Assembly: GCA_947650285.1 (NCBI GenBank)
Contig: CANTFL010000144.1
Span: forward strand, 620,001 to 684,000
Source of the DNA: Hyaloperonospora brassicae
Taxonomy: Eukaryota; Oomycota; Peronosporomycetes; Peronosporales; Peronosporaceae
Direction of reading: 5' to 3'
DNA length: 64,000 bases
Of this stretch, positions 46,076 through 55,320 are shown piece after piece (position 1 is the first letter of the stretch; each line of letters starts with the position of its first letter). The notes under the pieces are model-generated. The model was not told where the DNA came from. It searched no databases and was given only the letters and a program-made list of their open reading frames with translations. The position numbers and the translations under genes were made by a program.

Positions 46076-48244
46076 TTACTCCAGGTCAATGCCCGCGTAC
46101 TCGTTAATTCCAAGCGCGACGTTGATGTTCTGCACTGCCTGTGTTGCGGCCCCCTTCAGAAGATTATCAATGGTGGCTACTACCACAAGTCGACCCGTGT
46201 CTTGGTCCAACTGGAAGCCACCCACAGTCGCATGCGCATGGTACGCGTTATCCTTGACAAACGGAACGTCCGGCGTCACTTTCACCAACGTCTCGTTCGC
46301 GAAGAACTCATGGTAGAGCTCCTCTACCTGTTTTGCTGACGTGATGATCCCATCGTCGGCAAGCTGTGCCGACAGCGTGAGGTGGATGCCTTGGAAGTAC
46401 GGTGCCACATGAGGCATGAATCGAACTGACGTGCCGAGCTGGTGGCTAACTTCGTGTTCGTGGATGTGCTGCACAGACTTGTACGCGATGATGTTGTCAT
46501 TGAGCACATCCAGGTCATTGGCCTTGGAGGGGTTCGTGCCAGCCCCACTGTAGCCCGAGACCCCAAACGCGTGCGGTGGAACGCTCTTGTCAATCAGATT
46601 TCCGCTCACTTCCGGCTTGCCTCCAAGAAGCGGTATCAGACCAAGCTGCACACCAGTCGCATAGCAGCCGGGGTTAGCGATATGGGTGGCTCCCTGCAAT
46701 CGCGTGCGCCCACCCGGAGCCTCTGGCAAGCCGTAGGTCCAGTCCGAGTTGAAACGCTGGTCAGCACTCAAATCGATGATGACCTTATTCTTCCGCTGCA
46801 GCGCGTCCAAAGCTGTGGCGTAGTCCTCGCAGTAGCCGTTGGGCAATGCTAGCACCCACACGTCGACACTCTCTCCGAATGGCGAAGCTGCAATATCGTC
46901 CAGTCCAAGCTCGCAGAACTCCAGGTTGGGATCGATGTTAAGCTTCACATCTTCAATTGACTTGGCTGCCAGCTTCGTATGCGGGTTCAGAGGCGGGGCA
47001 GCAGCAACCTTCACCACCTTCGCGCCAGCCAGAGCGCGGGAGCTGGCACACACCAGCTCTAGCTCTGGGTGGCGGCCAATCACGCGAATAAGCTCGCCAC
47101 CCACGTATCCACGCGCGCCGAGAAGACCAACGCGATACTTTCCGTTCGGACCACGTGGAATCGCCAGCGCCTTAGCACCAGTCTTTGCACGAGCAGCAGC
47201 AACAGGCTGCTCACCCTTAACGCACGTCGTCCCCGCACTCTTCTTGCTTACAATCTCACGCATGAGCTGCGACGCCGACGTGAGGACTACAGACGAGGTC
47301 GGTGGCAGTCCTTGCAGCAGCGCGTTGATCTCGTTTAGCTTCAGCAGCGTGCCTTGGCGACCCGTGTAGTCCCGAGCCGCCATGCGCTCATAGTCCTTGG
47401 CCATGTCGATTCTCTTGAGCTTCACGCCGTCCGGTTCGACCCAGCCTCCCTTGGCATTCACAAAGATGGTCTTCAGTGGCTGCATCGCCAACGCCAGCTG
47501 TCGAGCCGCCACGTCCGCGTTGATGTTCAGCGTCTGGCCGTCCACAGTCTCGCCCAGACACGAGAGCACTGGGATGCAGCCATCGTCGATCGCCTCTTGC
47601 ACCGCGTCGGCGCAAATCTTGTGCACTTCGCCGACAAAGCCGTACACGTCCTTGTCCTTGAACTCGGCTTGCAGCACACCACTTGTAATGCCTCTGGCCC
47701 GCACGCCCGCATCGTTCAGCGCCGTGACGAGCGTCTCGTTCGTCGCGGAGAAGATCGTCTGCGCGACGTCGAGCGTCTCGCGGTCCGTCACGCGGTTGCC
47801 CCCGACGTACTGCGGCTCGACGCCCTGTCGCGCGAGCTCGTCGTTCATCTGCGGTCCCGCTCCATGCACCACAATCGGGAACAGTCCCGTCTCGCGCATG
47901 AACCGCAGCGACTCGATGAGCGTCGCGAGCTCGTGAATGATCACGTCGCCGCCGATTTTGATCACTGTCGTGGGCCGCGCGCCTGGCGTGCAGTAGAGCC
48001 GCTCGAGCTCTTGGACCGTATCGTCGGGTGCAAGCACTTGCGCCAGTTTCAGCGCGTAGTCGGTCAGGGCGCGGGACGAGAGCGCGCGGATTTGCGACGG
48101 CGTCGGGACAGCGGGAGCTGTAAACGCCGTCGCGTGGCTTGGGCGACTGCGAAGGGACGCGCGTAACGAGCCGATGCACGTGTGGGAGCGGCGCGTCAGG
48201 GCGCGCGTGAGTGCCGGTAGCTGCGGGAGCACGGGGCGCCACAT
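46076..48244 (-). CDS. ARG5,6: Bifunctional N-acetylglutamate kinase / AGPR (ARG5,6-type)
   Basis: Catalyses steps two and three of arginine/ornithine synthesis: phosphorylation of N-acetylglutamate and NADPH reduction to the semialdehyde, in mitochondria. 722 residues, single exon, ATG at 48244. The N-terminus (MWRPVLPQLPALTRALTRRS) is Arg-rich without acids, like a mitochondrial presequence. Kinase domain about 85-345: TTVIKIGGDVI, PIVVHGAGPQMND, GGNRVTDRETL, NINADVAARQLALAM and GRQGTLLKLNEINALL. Reductase domain about 370-722: YRVGLLGARGYVGGELIRV (nucleotide loop), HIANPGCYATGVQLG with catalytic Cys527, HEHEVSHQLG and GAATQAVQNINVALG. Yeast Arg5,6 is about 860 residues because an acetyltransferase-like spacer follows its kinase; the join here is short, without it. 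Head-to-head with the CPS gene. Confidence 0.95.
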   Translation of the reverse strand: MWRPVLPQLPALTRALTRRSHTCIGSLRASLRSRPSHATAFTAPAVPTPSQIRALSSRALTDYALKLAQVLAPDDTVQELERLYCTPGARPTTVIKIGGDVIIHELATLIESLRFMRETGLFPIVVHGAGPQMNDELARQGVEPQYVGGNRVTDRETLDVAQTIFSATNETLVTALNDAGVRARGITSGVLQAEFKDKDVYGFVGEVHKICADAVQEAIDDGCIPVLSCLGETVDGQTLNINADVAARQLALAMQPLKTIFVNAKGGWVEPDGVKLKRIDMAKDYERMAARDYTGRQGTLLKLNEINALLQGLPPTSSVVLTSASQLMREIVSKKSAGTTCVKGEQPVAAARAKTGAKALAIPRGPNGKYRVGLLGARGYVGGELIRVIGRHPELELVCASSRALAGAKVVKVAAAPPLNPHTKLAAKSIEDVKLNIDPNLEFCELGLDDIAASPFGESVDVWVLALPNGYCEDYATALDALQRKNKVIIDLSADQRFNSDWTYGLPEAPGGRTRLQGATHIANPGCYATGVQLGLIPLLGGKPEVSGNLIDKSVPPHAFGVSGYSGAGTNPSKANDLDVLNDNIIAYKSVQHIHEHEVSHQLGTSVRFMPHVAPYFQGIHLTLSAQLADDGIITSAKQVEELYHEFFANETLVKVTPDVPFVKDNAYHAHATVGGFQLDQDTGRLVVVATIDNLLKGAATQAVQNINVALGINEYAGIDLE

Positions 48245-49156
48245 GACGGAGCGAGTGGGGTGGGGTGGGCGCTTTCAAGATCGCAATAGTGGTGCGCGCG
48301 GGGTGGGTTTCGTAAAAGCGCTTTTTCGAGGGTTTCAGCGCGATCCAACGGGGTTTCGTCGTCTTCGGTGTGGGGTTTGGCTGGTCGCTCGTAGCTGGCT
48401 GCGAGCAGGTGCCGACGAGTGGATACTGGCGTCTGATTTGCAAAGAGACAGCCGATAGGTGCGAGGACACTGGCGACAAAGTCCCGCCTGCGTACTTACT
48501 TTGGCCGCTGCGCCCCGTCTCCCGCGTGCAGAAAGAAGTGGCCGAGACGTCGGGTGGGCTCTGTTCTCCAGCCGCGTTTTTCCAAGCGGATGCGCGCAAA
48601 GGGCGGCGATTGCTGTCTGCTTGACACTCGATCGGCGTCCGACGCGTCGGTCGTGACGCCAGCAACGCACGGCCAGATCGAGTGACGACTGCACGGACAG
48701 TTTGCGACTGCGACAACGGCAAGAACTGACGGCGTTTAGTGCCACTCCGTGTTGTTTATTCTGTCTCGCGGGCACGTGCTTTGCACAATACGCGACGTGT
48801 CGCCTCCAACCTGCGGACGGCATCTAGCGACGGTAGAGGCGCTACTTCAACTTCGACGCGGGCGACAACACAGACCCACGGGCTCCCGACGACTCGAGAC
48901 AGTCGCAACGCCAACGTGACCGAGTGGCTCTGCTGCCGCCGCCGCCGCCTGCTCTTTTGTTGCGCGTATTGAGTGCAATTTATCCCCTGTCAGGTCTGCT
49001 GCGCGCGGTCCACACCCGCAGCTTGCCCCTTTTATGCATCCACGCGATCTTCGCCTCGGTCGGTCCTCCTCTTTTCGCCCGTGCGCTCATTTCCCAACTA
49101 GAAGCGCCGCCCGCACTCCGCACGGGCGCTGAGCAGTTGCCTCTCGTTGCCGCACA
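48245..49156. promoter_or_regulatory. Divergent promoter region of ARG5,6 and CPS
   Basis: 912 bp between the two start codons with no convincing gene inside. A TTGAGTGCAATTTATCC stretch at about 48969-48985 loosely resembles the initiator/flanking element (CAATTT) of oomycete promoters for the CPS direction. Shared location suggests joint regulation (inference). Confidence 0.55.
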
Positions 49157-52100
49157 ATGCTCCGCGCAGCGCACTCGGTCGTCAAGACCCGTCGCGTGCC
49201 GCTGTACAAGGCCAGCGGCCACCGCCTCCTCGTGGCGGCGCGCGAGAAGGCGATGCAAGTCGACCGCCGCCACGTCCCGCGCTTCGAGACGCCCGCCGTG
49301 CTCGAGTTCGCCGACGGCTCGCGCTTCCCCGGCGTCTCGTTCGGTGCCCAGAAGTCCATGGCGGGCGAAGTCGTGTTCACCACGGGCATGGTCGGCTACC
49401 CCGAGGCGCTCACGGACCCGTCGTTCAAGGGCCAGCTCTTGAACATGACGTTCCCGATGATTGGCAACTATGGCGTCCCGGACACGACGGCGCTGGACGA
49501 CATGGGGCTGCACAAGTACATGGAGTCGGACCGCATCCACGCCGCGGGCGTGATCGTGCAGGACTACTCGAGCCATTACAGCCACTGGAACGCGGCGCAG
49601 TCGCTCTCGCAGTGGCTCGAGCGCGAAGGCATTCCAGGCATTGCCGGCGTCGACACGCGGGCCATCACCAAGAAGATCCGCGCGCACGGCGCCATGGCGG
49701 GCCGCATCCTTGTGGACGGCTGCGTTGACACGCCGCATCTCGTGGACGTGAATGCGACGAACCTCGCGGCCCTCGTGTCGACCAAAGACGTGATCACGTA
49801 CGGCAAGGGGAACCCGCTCAAGATTTTGGCCGTGGACTGCGGCATCAAGTACAACATCATCCGGGAACTCGTAAAGCGCGGCGCGGAAGTCAAGCGCGTG
49901 CCCTGGAACCACGACATTGCGTCGGAGATGGACTGGTACGACGGGCTCTTTATCTCGAACGGTCCAGGCGACCCGGCGGTCATGAAAGAGACGACGGCGC
50001 AGCTGCAGAAGGCGCTGGCGCTGCAAGGCGACAATGTCAAGCCTGTCTTTGGCATCTGTCTCGGCAACCAGCTGCTCAGTCTTGCGGCGGGGGCAAAGAC
50101 GTACAAGCTGCCGTACGGCAACCGCGGGCAGAACCAGCCTGTGCACAACCTGAAGACCGGTCGGTGCTACATCACGGCCCAGAACCACGGCTTTGCCGTG
50201 GACGGCAAGACGCTGCCAAGCGAGTGGGAGGAGCTCTTTGTGAACCTCAACGACAGCACGAACGAAGGTATTATCCACAAGTCGAAGCCGTACTTCACGG
50301 CGCAGTTCCACCCGGAACACGCTGGCGGCCCGACGGACACGCAGTTTCTGTTTGATACGTTCCTCGACGCCGTGCGCGCCAAAGAGAAAGGACCGATCAA
50401 GAGCTTGGTGCAGCGTCCGCAACTGAAGCGCATCGAGGTGAAGAAGGTGCTGGTGCTTGGATCCGGTGGTCTATCAATTGGCCAGGCCGGAGAGTTTGAC
50501 TACTCTGGTTCGCAAGCTATCAAGGCGCTGAAGGAGGAGAACATTGAGACGATCTTGATCAACCCGAACATTGCCTCCGTGCAGACGAACATTGACCGCT
50601 CGAGCGAGGCGCAAGCCAGCAACGTGTACTACTTGCCTGTCAACCCAGACTTTGTGGAACAGGTGATCAAGCGCGAACGCCCCGACGGTATCCTTATCTC
50701 GATGGGCGGTCAGACTGCATTGAACTGTGGTATGGAGCTCGACAAGCGTGGCGTGTTCAAAAAGTACGGCGTGCAAGTGCTTGGTACGCAAATCGAAGTG
50801 ATCAATTACACCGAAGATCGCGAGTTGTTCAACGGCAAGCTGGCGGAGATCAATGAGTGCATTGCTCAAAGTGAAGCTGTCGAGTCGGTGGACGATGCGG
50901 TGAGGGCTGCGTACAATATTGGTTTCCCGGTGATGATCCGCTCAGCGTTTGCGCTTGGCGGTCTTGGCTCGGGTATCTGCGACGACGAAGCTCATTTGCG
51001 CACGATGGCGAAGCAAGCCTTCTCGGGCAGTCCTCAGATTCTGGTGGAGCGGTCTATGAAGGGCTGGAAGGAGGTTGAGTATGAGGTGGTGCGAGACGCC
51101 GCCGACAACTGTCTGACCGTCTGCAATATGGAGAACTTTGACCCTCTGGGTATTCACACCGGCGAGTCGATTGTGATCGCGCCTTCGCAGACCTTGTCGA
51201 ACAACGAGTACCACATGCTGCGTGAGACTGCTTTGAAGGTGGTGCGTCACCTTGGTATTGTGGGTGAGTGCAACATCCAGTACGCGCTAAACCCCGAATC
51301 GGAAGAGTACTGTATCATCGAGGTGAATGCGCGTCTGTCGCGTTCAAGTGCTCTAGCGTCGAAGGCGACGGGTTATCCACTTGCTTTTGTTGCCGCCAAG
51401 CTTGCACTAGGCATGAACCTGCCGGACTTGAAGAACTCTGTGACCAAGAGCACAACTGCTTGCTTTGAGCCTTCGCTCGACTACTGCGTCGCTAAGATGC
51501 CGCGTTGGGACCTGGCCAAGTTCGAGAACGTGAGTACTGAGATCGGCTCGTCGATGAAGAGTGTCGGCGAGGTGATGTCAATTGCGCGTACATTTGAGGA
51601 AGCGATTCAGAAGGCAATTCGTATGGTAGAGCCTTCTAACGAAGGCTTTGAGCCGCGATACGACGAGCTATCGCATGAGGAGCTAGTGAAGGCTCTAGGC
51701 AAGCCCACAGACCGTCGCATTTACCAAATCGCGCAAGCGTTGAAAACTGGACAGCTGTCTATCGAGCAAGTCCACGAGATCACCAAGATCGACACTTGGT
51801 TCCTTAGCCGTCTGCAGGCCATTTGCGATTGCGACGTGAACCTAACGGGCAAGAAGCTAAACGACATCACGGGTCCTGAGATCACGGAGGCGAAGAAGCT
51901 CGGTTTCTCGGATCGTCAGCTCGCTCGTATGTTCAGCTGCTCAGACGACGAGGTGCGCGCGAAGCGTAAGGAGCTTGGCATTGTTCCGTCAGTGAAGCAG
52001 ATTGACACACTCGCGGCAGAGTACCCGGCACAGACTAACTACCTGTACATGACGTACAATGGTACGGAGCACGATGTGCCAGCACTGGAGCCCAATGATG

Positions 52101-53710
52101 GCGTGATGGTCCTGGGTAGCGGTGCCTACCGCATCGGTAGCTCCGTCGAGTTCGACTGGTGTGCTGTGAGCTGCATACGCACCTTGCGCAAGCTTGGTCA
52201 ACGCGCGGTGATGCTCAACTACAACCCTGAGACGGTCAGCACGGATTACGACGAATGCGACCAGCTGTACTTCGAGGAGCTGTCGAAGGAGCGTGTGATG
52301 GATGTGAACGACCGCGAGGGCGTTCGGGGTGTCGTGGTGTCTGTAGGTGGGCAGATCCCGAACAACCTTGCGCTTCCGCTGCACAAGGCCGGCGTGAAGA
52401 TCTTGGGCACGCATCCGACCATGATTGACAGCGCTGAAGACCGCTTCAAGTTCTCCAAATTGATGGACGAGGCTGGTGTGCCCCAGCCTGCGTGGAAGGA
52501 GCTGACAAACCACGCCGACGCTCGCACGTTTGCTGAGCGTGTGGGCTACCCCGTGCTCGTGCGTCCCTCGTACGTGCTAAGTGGCGCTGCGATGAATGTT
52601 GCATACAACTTCGACGAGCTGCAAAACGTGCTGAACCAGGCTGTTGCCGTGTCTGCGGAGCACCCCGTCGTGATCACGAAGTTTGTAGAGGGCGCCAAGG
52701 AGTTGGAGCTGGATGCCGTGGCCAGGAATGGCAAGGTGATTGCAGCTGCAATTTCGGAGCATGTAGAGAACGCTGGTGTGCACAGCGGAGATGCCACACT
52801 GGTGTTGCCTCCTGTGGAGGCGAGTGCGTTCTACACGAATCAGATCAAGCGCAACGCCGAGAAGATCGCGAAGGCGTTGAACATCTCTGGACCGTTCAAC
52901 GCGCAGTTCCTAGCCAAGGGCGCTGAGGTCAGCGTGATTGAGTGCAACCTGCGTGCCTCGCGTTCGTTCCCGTTCGTGTCGAAGACGACCGGTGCGGACT
53001 TTGTTAATGCTGCCACCAAGGTGATGGTGGGCGAGTCGACGGATAACGACAACTTGCCTCCTCTTTACGGTCCCAAGCGTCCAGAGGGGTTTGTTGGCAT
53101 CAAGTCGCCGATGTTCTCGTACACGCGTCTGGGTGGTGCTGATCCGTTGCTTGGCGTCGAGATGGCTTCAACGGGTGAAGTCGCTTGCTTTGGCAAAAAC
53201 CGCCACGAGGCGTTCTTGAAGGCACTGATCTCGTCGAACATCAAGTTGCCGGAAAAGAATATTTTGCTGTCCATGCAGGAGAAGTATTCGGAAGAATTCG
53301 TGCACGCCGCGTATCAGATGCACGAGTTGGGGTACAATCTGTACACGACGAAGAAGACACACGCGTACCTGAAGAAGTACGACGTTCCGTCGACGATGGT
53401 CGATTTCCCGCTGGACGCTGACAGCGAGAACAACGTGTTGAACTTGATTCGGGACGGCCAGATTGACCTCGTGGTGAACCTGCCCAACAACGAGAGCCAG
53501 CAGACGGAAAACAACTACCTCATCCGCCGTACGGCTGTAGACTTCTCCATCCCGCTGCTGACGAACATCAGCCTGGTGCAGCTTTTCGTGGAAGCCATGG
53601 CTGTCCACAAGAAGCAGCCGCTGCTTGGTCTGGAGCCTGACAGTCTGTTTGACTACTATGAGCGCGAGAAGAAGGACGAGGCGTGGACCCATGAGCACGA
53701 GTTCCACTAA
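49157..53710 (+). CDS. Carbamoyl-phosphate synthase, fused subunits, mitochondrial type
   Basis: Makes carbamoyl phosphate from glutamine, bicarbonate and 2 ATP. 1517 residues, single exon. An N-terminal Arg-rich presequence (MLRAAHSVVKTRRVPLYKAS) suggests mitochondria. Small-subunit half: LEFADGSRFPGVSFG, then a glutamine amidotransferase with nucleophile Cys301 (VFGICLGNQLLSLAAG) and His385/Glu387 (AQFHPEHAGG), so glutamine can be used, unlike vertebrate CPS1. The first ATP-grasp half starts near 430 (VLVLGSGGLSIGQAGEFDYS) and has EYCIIEVNARLSRSSALASK. The second starts near 984 (MVLGSGAYRIGSSVEFDW) and has VSVIECNLRASRSFPFVSK. The C-terminal allosteric domain has VVNLPNNES (Asn1441, 1444, 1445) and IRRTAVDFSIPLLTN, the pattern of acetylglutamate-activated CPS I/III. 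There is no aspartate transcarbamylase or dihydroorotase fusion, which also favours the arginine role. Confidence 0.96.
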   Translation: MLRAAHSVVKTRRVPLYKASGHRLLVAAREKAMQVDRRHVPRFETPAVLEFADGSRFPGVSFGAQKSMAGEVVFTTGMVGYPEALTDPSFKGQLLNMTFPMIGNYGVPDTTALDDMGLHKYMESDRIHAAGVIVQDYSSHYSHWNAAQSLSQWLEREGIPGIAGVDTRAITKKIRAHGAMAGRILVDGCVDTPHLVDVNATNLAALVSTKDVITYGKGNPLKILAVDCGIKYNIIRELVKRGAEVKRVPWNHDIASEMDWYDGLFISNGPGDPAVMKETTAQLQKALALQGDNVKPVFGICLGNQLLSLAAGAKTYKLPYGNRGQNQPVHNLKTGRCYITAQNHGFAVDGKTLPSEWEELFVNLNDSTNEGIIHKSKPYFTAQFHPEHAGGPTDTQFLFDTFLDAVRAKEKGPIKSLVQRPQLKRIEVKKVLVLGSGGLSIGQAGEFDYSGSQAIKALKEENIETILINPNIASVQTNIDRSSEAQASNVYYLPVNPDFVEQVIKRERPDGILISMGGQTALNCGMELDKRGVFKKYGVQVLGTQIEVINYTEDRELFNGKLAEINECIAQSEAVESVDDAVRAAYNIGFPVMIRSAFALGGLGSGICDDEAHLRTMAKQAFSGSPQILVERSMKGWKEVEYEVVRDAADNCLTVCNMENFDPLGIHTGESIVIAPSQTLSNNEYHMLRETALKVVRHLGIVGECNIQYALNPESEEYCIIEVNARLSRSSALASKATGYPLAFVAAKLALGMNLPDLKNSVTKSTTACFEPSLDYCVAKMPRWDLAKFENVSTEIGSSMKSVGEVMSIARTFEEAIQKAIRMVEPSNEGFEPRYDELSHEELVKALGKPTDRRIYQIAQALKTGQLSIEQVHEITKIDTWFLSRLQAICDCDVNLTGKKLNDITGPEITEAKKLGFSDRQLARMFSCSDDEVRAKRKELGIVPSVKQIDTLAAEYPAQTNYLYMTYNGTEHDVPALEPNDGVMVLGSGAYRIGSSVEFDWCAVSCIRTLRKLGQRAVMLNYNPETVSTDYDECDQLYFEELSKERVMDVNDREGVRGVVVSVGGQIPNNLALPLHKAGVKILGTHPTMIDSAEDRFKFSKLMDEAGVPQPAWKELTNHADARTFAERVGYPVLVRPSYVLSGAAMNVAYNFDELQNVLNQAVAVSAEHPVVITKFVEGAKELELDAVARNGKVIAAAISEHVENAGVHSGDATLVLPPVEASAFYTNQIKRNAEKIAKALNISGPFNAQFLAKGAEVSVIECNLRASRSFPFVSKTTGADFVNAATKVMVGESTDNDNLPPLYGPKRPEGFVGIKSPMFSYTRLGGADPLLGVEMASTGEVACFGKNRHEAFLKALISSNIKLPEKNILLSMQEKYSEEFVHAAYQMHELGYNLYTTKKTHAYLKKYDVPSTMVDFPLDADSENNVLNLIRDGQIDLVVNLPNNESQQTENNYLIRRTAVDFSIPLLTNISLVQLFVEAMAVHKKQPLLGLEPDSLFDYYEREKKDEAWTHEHEFH

Positions 53711-53811
53711 GCGCAGTACGGATCGGAGAAACAGCATGGTTGCTTGATGTACGTGAAAGCGCAGTGTATACAGGCTTAATGCGTGGAAACAATGTCGATC
53801 AAAGCAAAGAG

Positions 53812-54801
53812 TCAAGTCGTGTGTGACCACGACCGCGTGTATCTCACCTCGTCGTCGTCGTCGTCGTCCTGCATCGTGAAGCACGTGTTGTGCTCTTTGA
53901 ACCAGTTCTCCAAGCCGAACGCGAACAGGCCACTCGTGTACGCAAGCGTCTGCTTTTCGTCCATCGTCTTCAGCTTCTCCGTCTCGACTGACCTCTTGTT
54001 TTTCTTCCCCTTTGCGACTGCTTCGTGTGTCAACTCGAGGTACCGAGTCGAAAAGTGCTGCACGAGTTGCGGGTAGTGCACCACGAGCTGCTTTCGCAAG
54101 TGAACAGAGCGCGTGTACGACGCAATCACGTAGGCGTCGGCAATGTCGAACGCCGAGTCGGCCAGCGCACCGGTGCGCATACGCTCCAGCACCGGCAGAG
54201 CTGTCGACGTTGCAACTTGTCGACGCGTTGCTTCGGGTTCGTGGTGCTCGAGGAAGTCCATGACCCGGTGCTTGACGCTGCTCTTGGTGCTGCCTTTCGA
54301 TGACGCGCTGAGACCGAAGAACCCACGCGCTGCCGACGGGTGCGTGTGTAGCGGCAGTACGTGGAAGCGCTTCCAACAGGCAAACGACACAATGCCGTTG
54401 AGCTGCGCGAGCTGGAACATGCCGGCGTTGTGGAAGCGTCCAGAGCAGAACATCCGCATGAACGCTTCAATGCCCACGAGCCATTGAGCTGCTGGTTGTT
54501 GCTGCTGTTCGGCATCGCGCACAGTCGCCAAGATACCATCGACGACACCGCCGATGCGGAGCACGTCAGCGCTGGCAAATTGCGTCGTGGGGATATGGCC
54601 CCAGCGACACACGCGACCACGTTCGGTTACCACAGCAAAGCCAGTGCTGTTGGTGTTGATGTCGAGTCCAAGGACGCGCAGAGGGGGGAAGCAATGCAGG
54701 AGCTGCTGGACGTGCTCGTCGAGGTCGCAAACTTGCAGCGCCTTGCGAATGCGAGCTCCATTGCGGCGCAGCGTCGACGAGGGCGCTGGCGCCTTGCGCA
54801 T
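53812..54801 (-). CDS. RuvC-like (RNase H fold) nuclease
   Basis: About 329 residues from the ATG at 54801; a TTG 57 bp upstream was rejected. A basic N-terminus (MRKAPAPSSTLRRNGARIRK) may target mitochondria. Acidic residues fit the RuvC-type catalytic set: Asp47 in VLGLDINTNSTGFAVV, Glu112 in WLVGIEAFMRMF, and Asp219/Asp222 in SAFDIADAYVIASY, the last being the usual DxxDA helix of RuvC. A helical region NAGMFQLAQLNGIVSFACW lies between. So a Holliday-junction resolvase-like or related structure-specific nuclease is likely, perhaps organellar. The C-terminus is a run of Asp at GAC repeats followed by GAG|GTGAGA, which is a plausible splice donor, so the last 12 residues may be intron read-through. 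Convergent with CPS (102 bp between stops). Confidence 0.7.
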   Translation of the reverse strand: MRKAPAPSSTLRRNGARIRKALQVCDLDEHVQQLLHCFPPLRVLGLDINTNSTGFAVVTERGRVCRWGHIPTTQFASADVLRIGGVVDGILATVRDAEQQQQPAAQWLVGIEAFMRMFCSGRFHNAGMFQLAQLNGIVSFACWKRFHVLPLHTHPSAARGFFGLSASSKGSTKSSVKHRVMDFLEHHEPEATRRQVATSTALPVLERMRTGALADSAFDIADAYVIASYTRSVHLRKQLVVHYPQLVQHFSTRYLELTHEAVAKGKKNKRSVETEKLKTMDEKQTLAYTSGLFAFGLENWFKEHNTCFTMQDDDDDDEVRYTRSWSHTT

Positions 54802-55320
54802 GAGGACAGAGCACAAGCGCTTGGGAATAGCTGGTCGGTGGAATTGACTGGTGCGCAATTATGATACGATTGGTCGGACGTGTAAAGTCGGCACCGCACG
54901 AGTCGATATCCGGGATGGCACGTCACGAGCTCAAGCGGTCGTTTGCTCCATGGGCGGTGGTGGTACCGAGGCAAATTGGTAGAAGTTGACCCACGACGCT
55001 GGTGGTCGACTGCCTTGTGCTAAGAAACGGAGAGCGAGGAAACAACCTGTGGTTTGCCATTTTCAGTATCACGCACGTGTCGCGCCAAAAAAGGCATTTC
55101 TACGTCACGGGCGACACACGGGCGTGGCTGGTAAAGGAATTCGAGCGATCGTATTACAGCAAAAAGCGCAGGCTGATCGACTGCTCGTTCTGGTACATTC
55201 TCTGGTACGTTCTCTGGTCCATTCATCAAATTTAAATTCGCCGTTTGGACCCTGTATGACACCCACATTGCAAGAAGTAGGCTTCATTATAAACAAAGAT
55301 CAAACGTCTCTTCGGCCGCG
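54802..55320. other. Intergenic DNA before the tandem units
   Basis: Unique sequence. It has short frames only (54986-55423 and others) and no recognisable motif. Confidence 0.5.

Noticed and set aside
47388..48722. 444-codon minus-strand open frame
   Set aside because: Out-of-frame shadow of ARG5,6 on the same strand; Arg/Pro/Ala-rich.
48980..50422. 480-codon minus-strand open frame
   Set aside because: Antiparallel shadow of the CPS gene caused by its G/C-rich third positions; Arg/Val/His-rich and without motifs.
53168..54376. 402-codon minus-strand open frame
   Set aside because: Shadow running across the 3' end of CPS and the RuvC-like gene; no protein-like composition.
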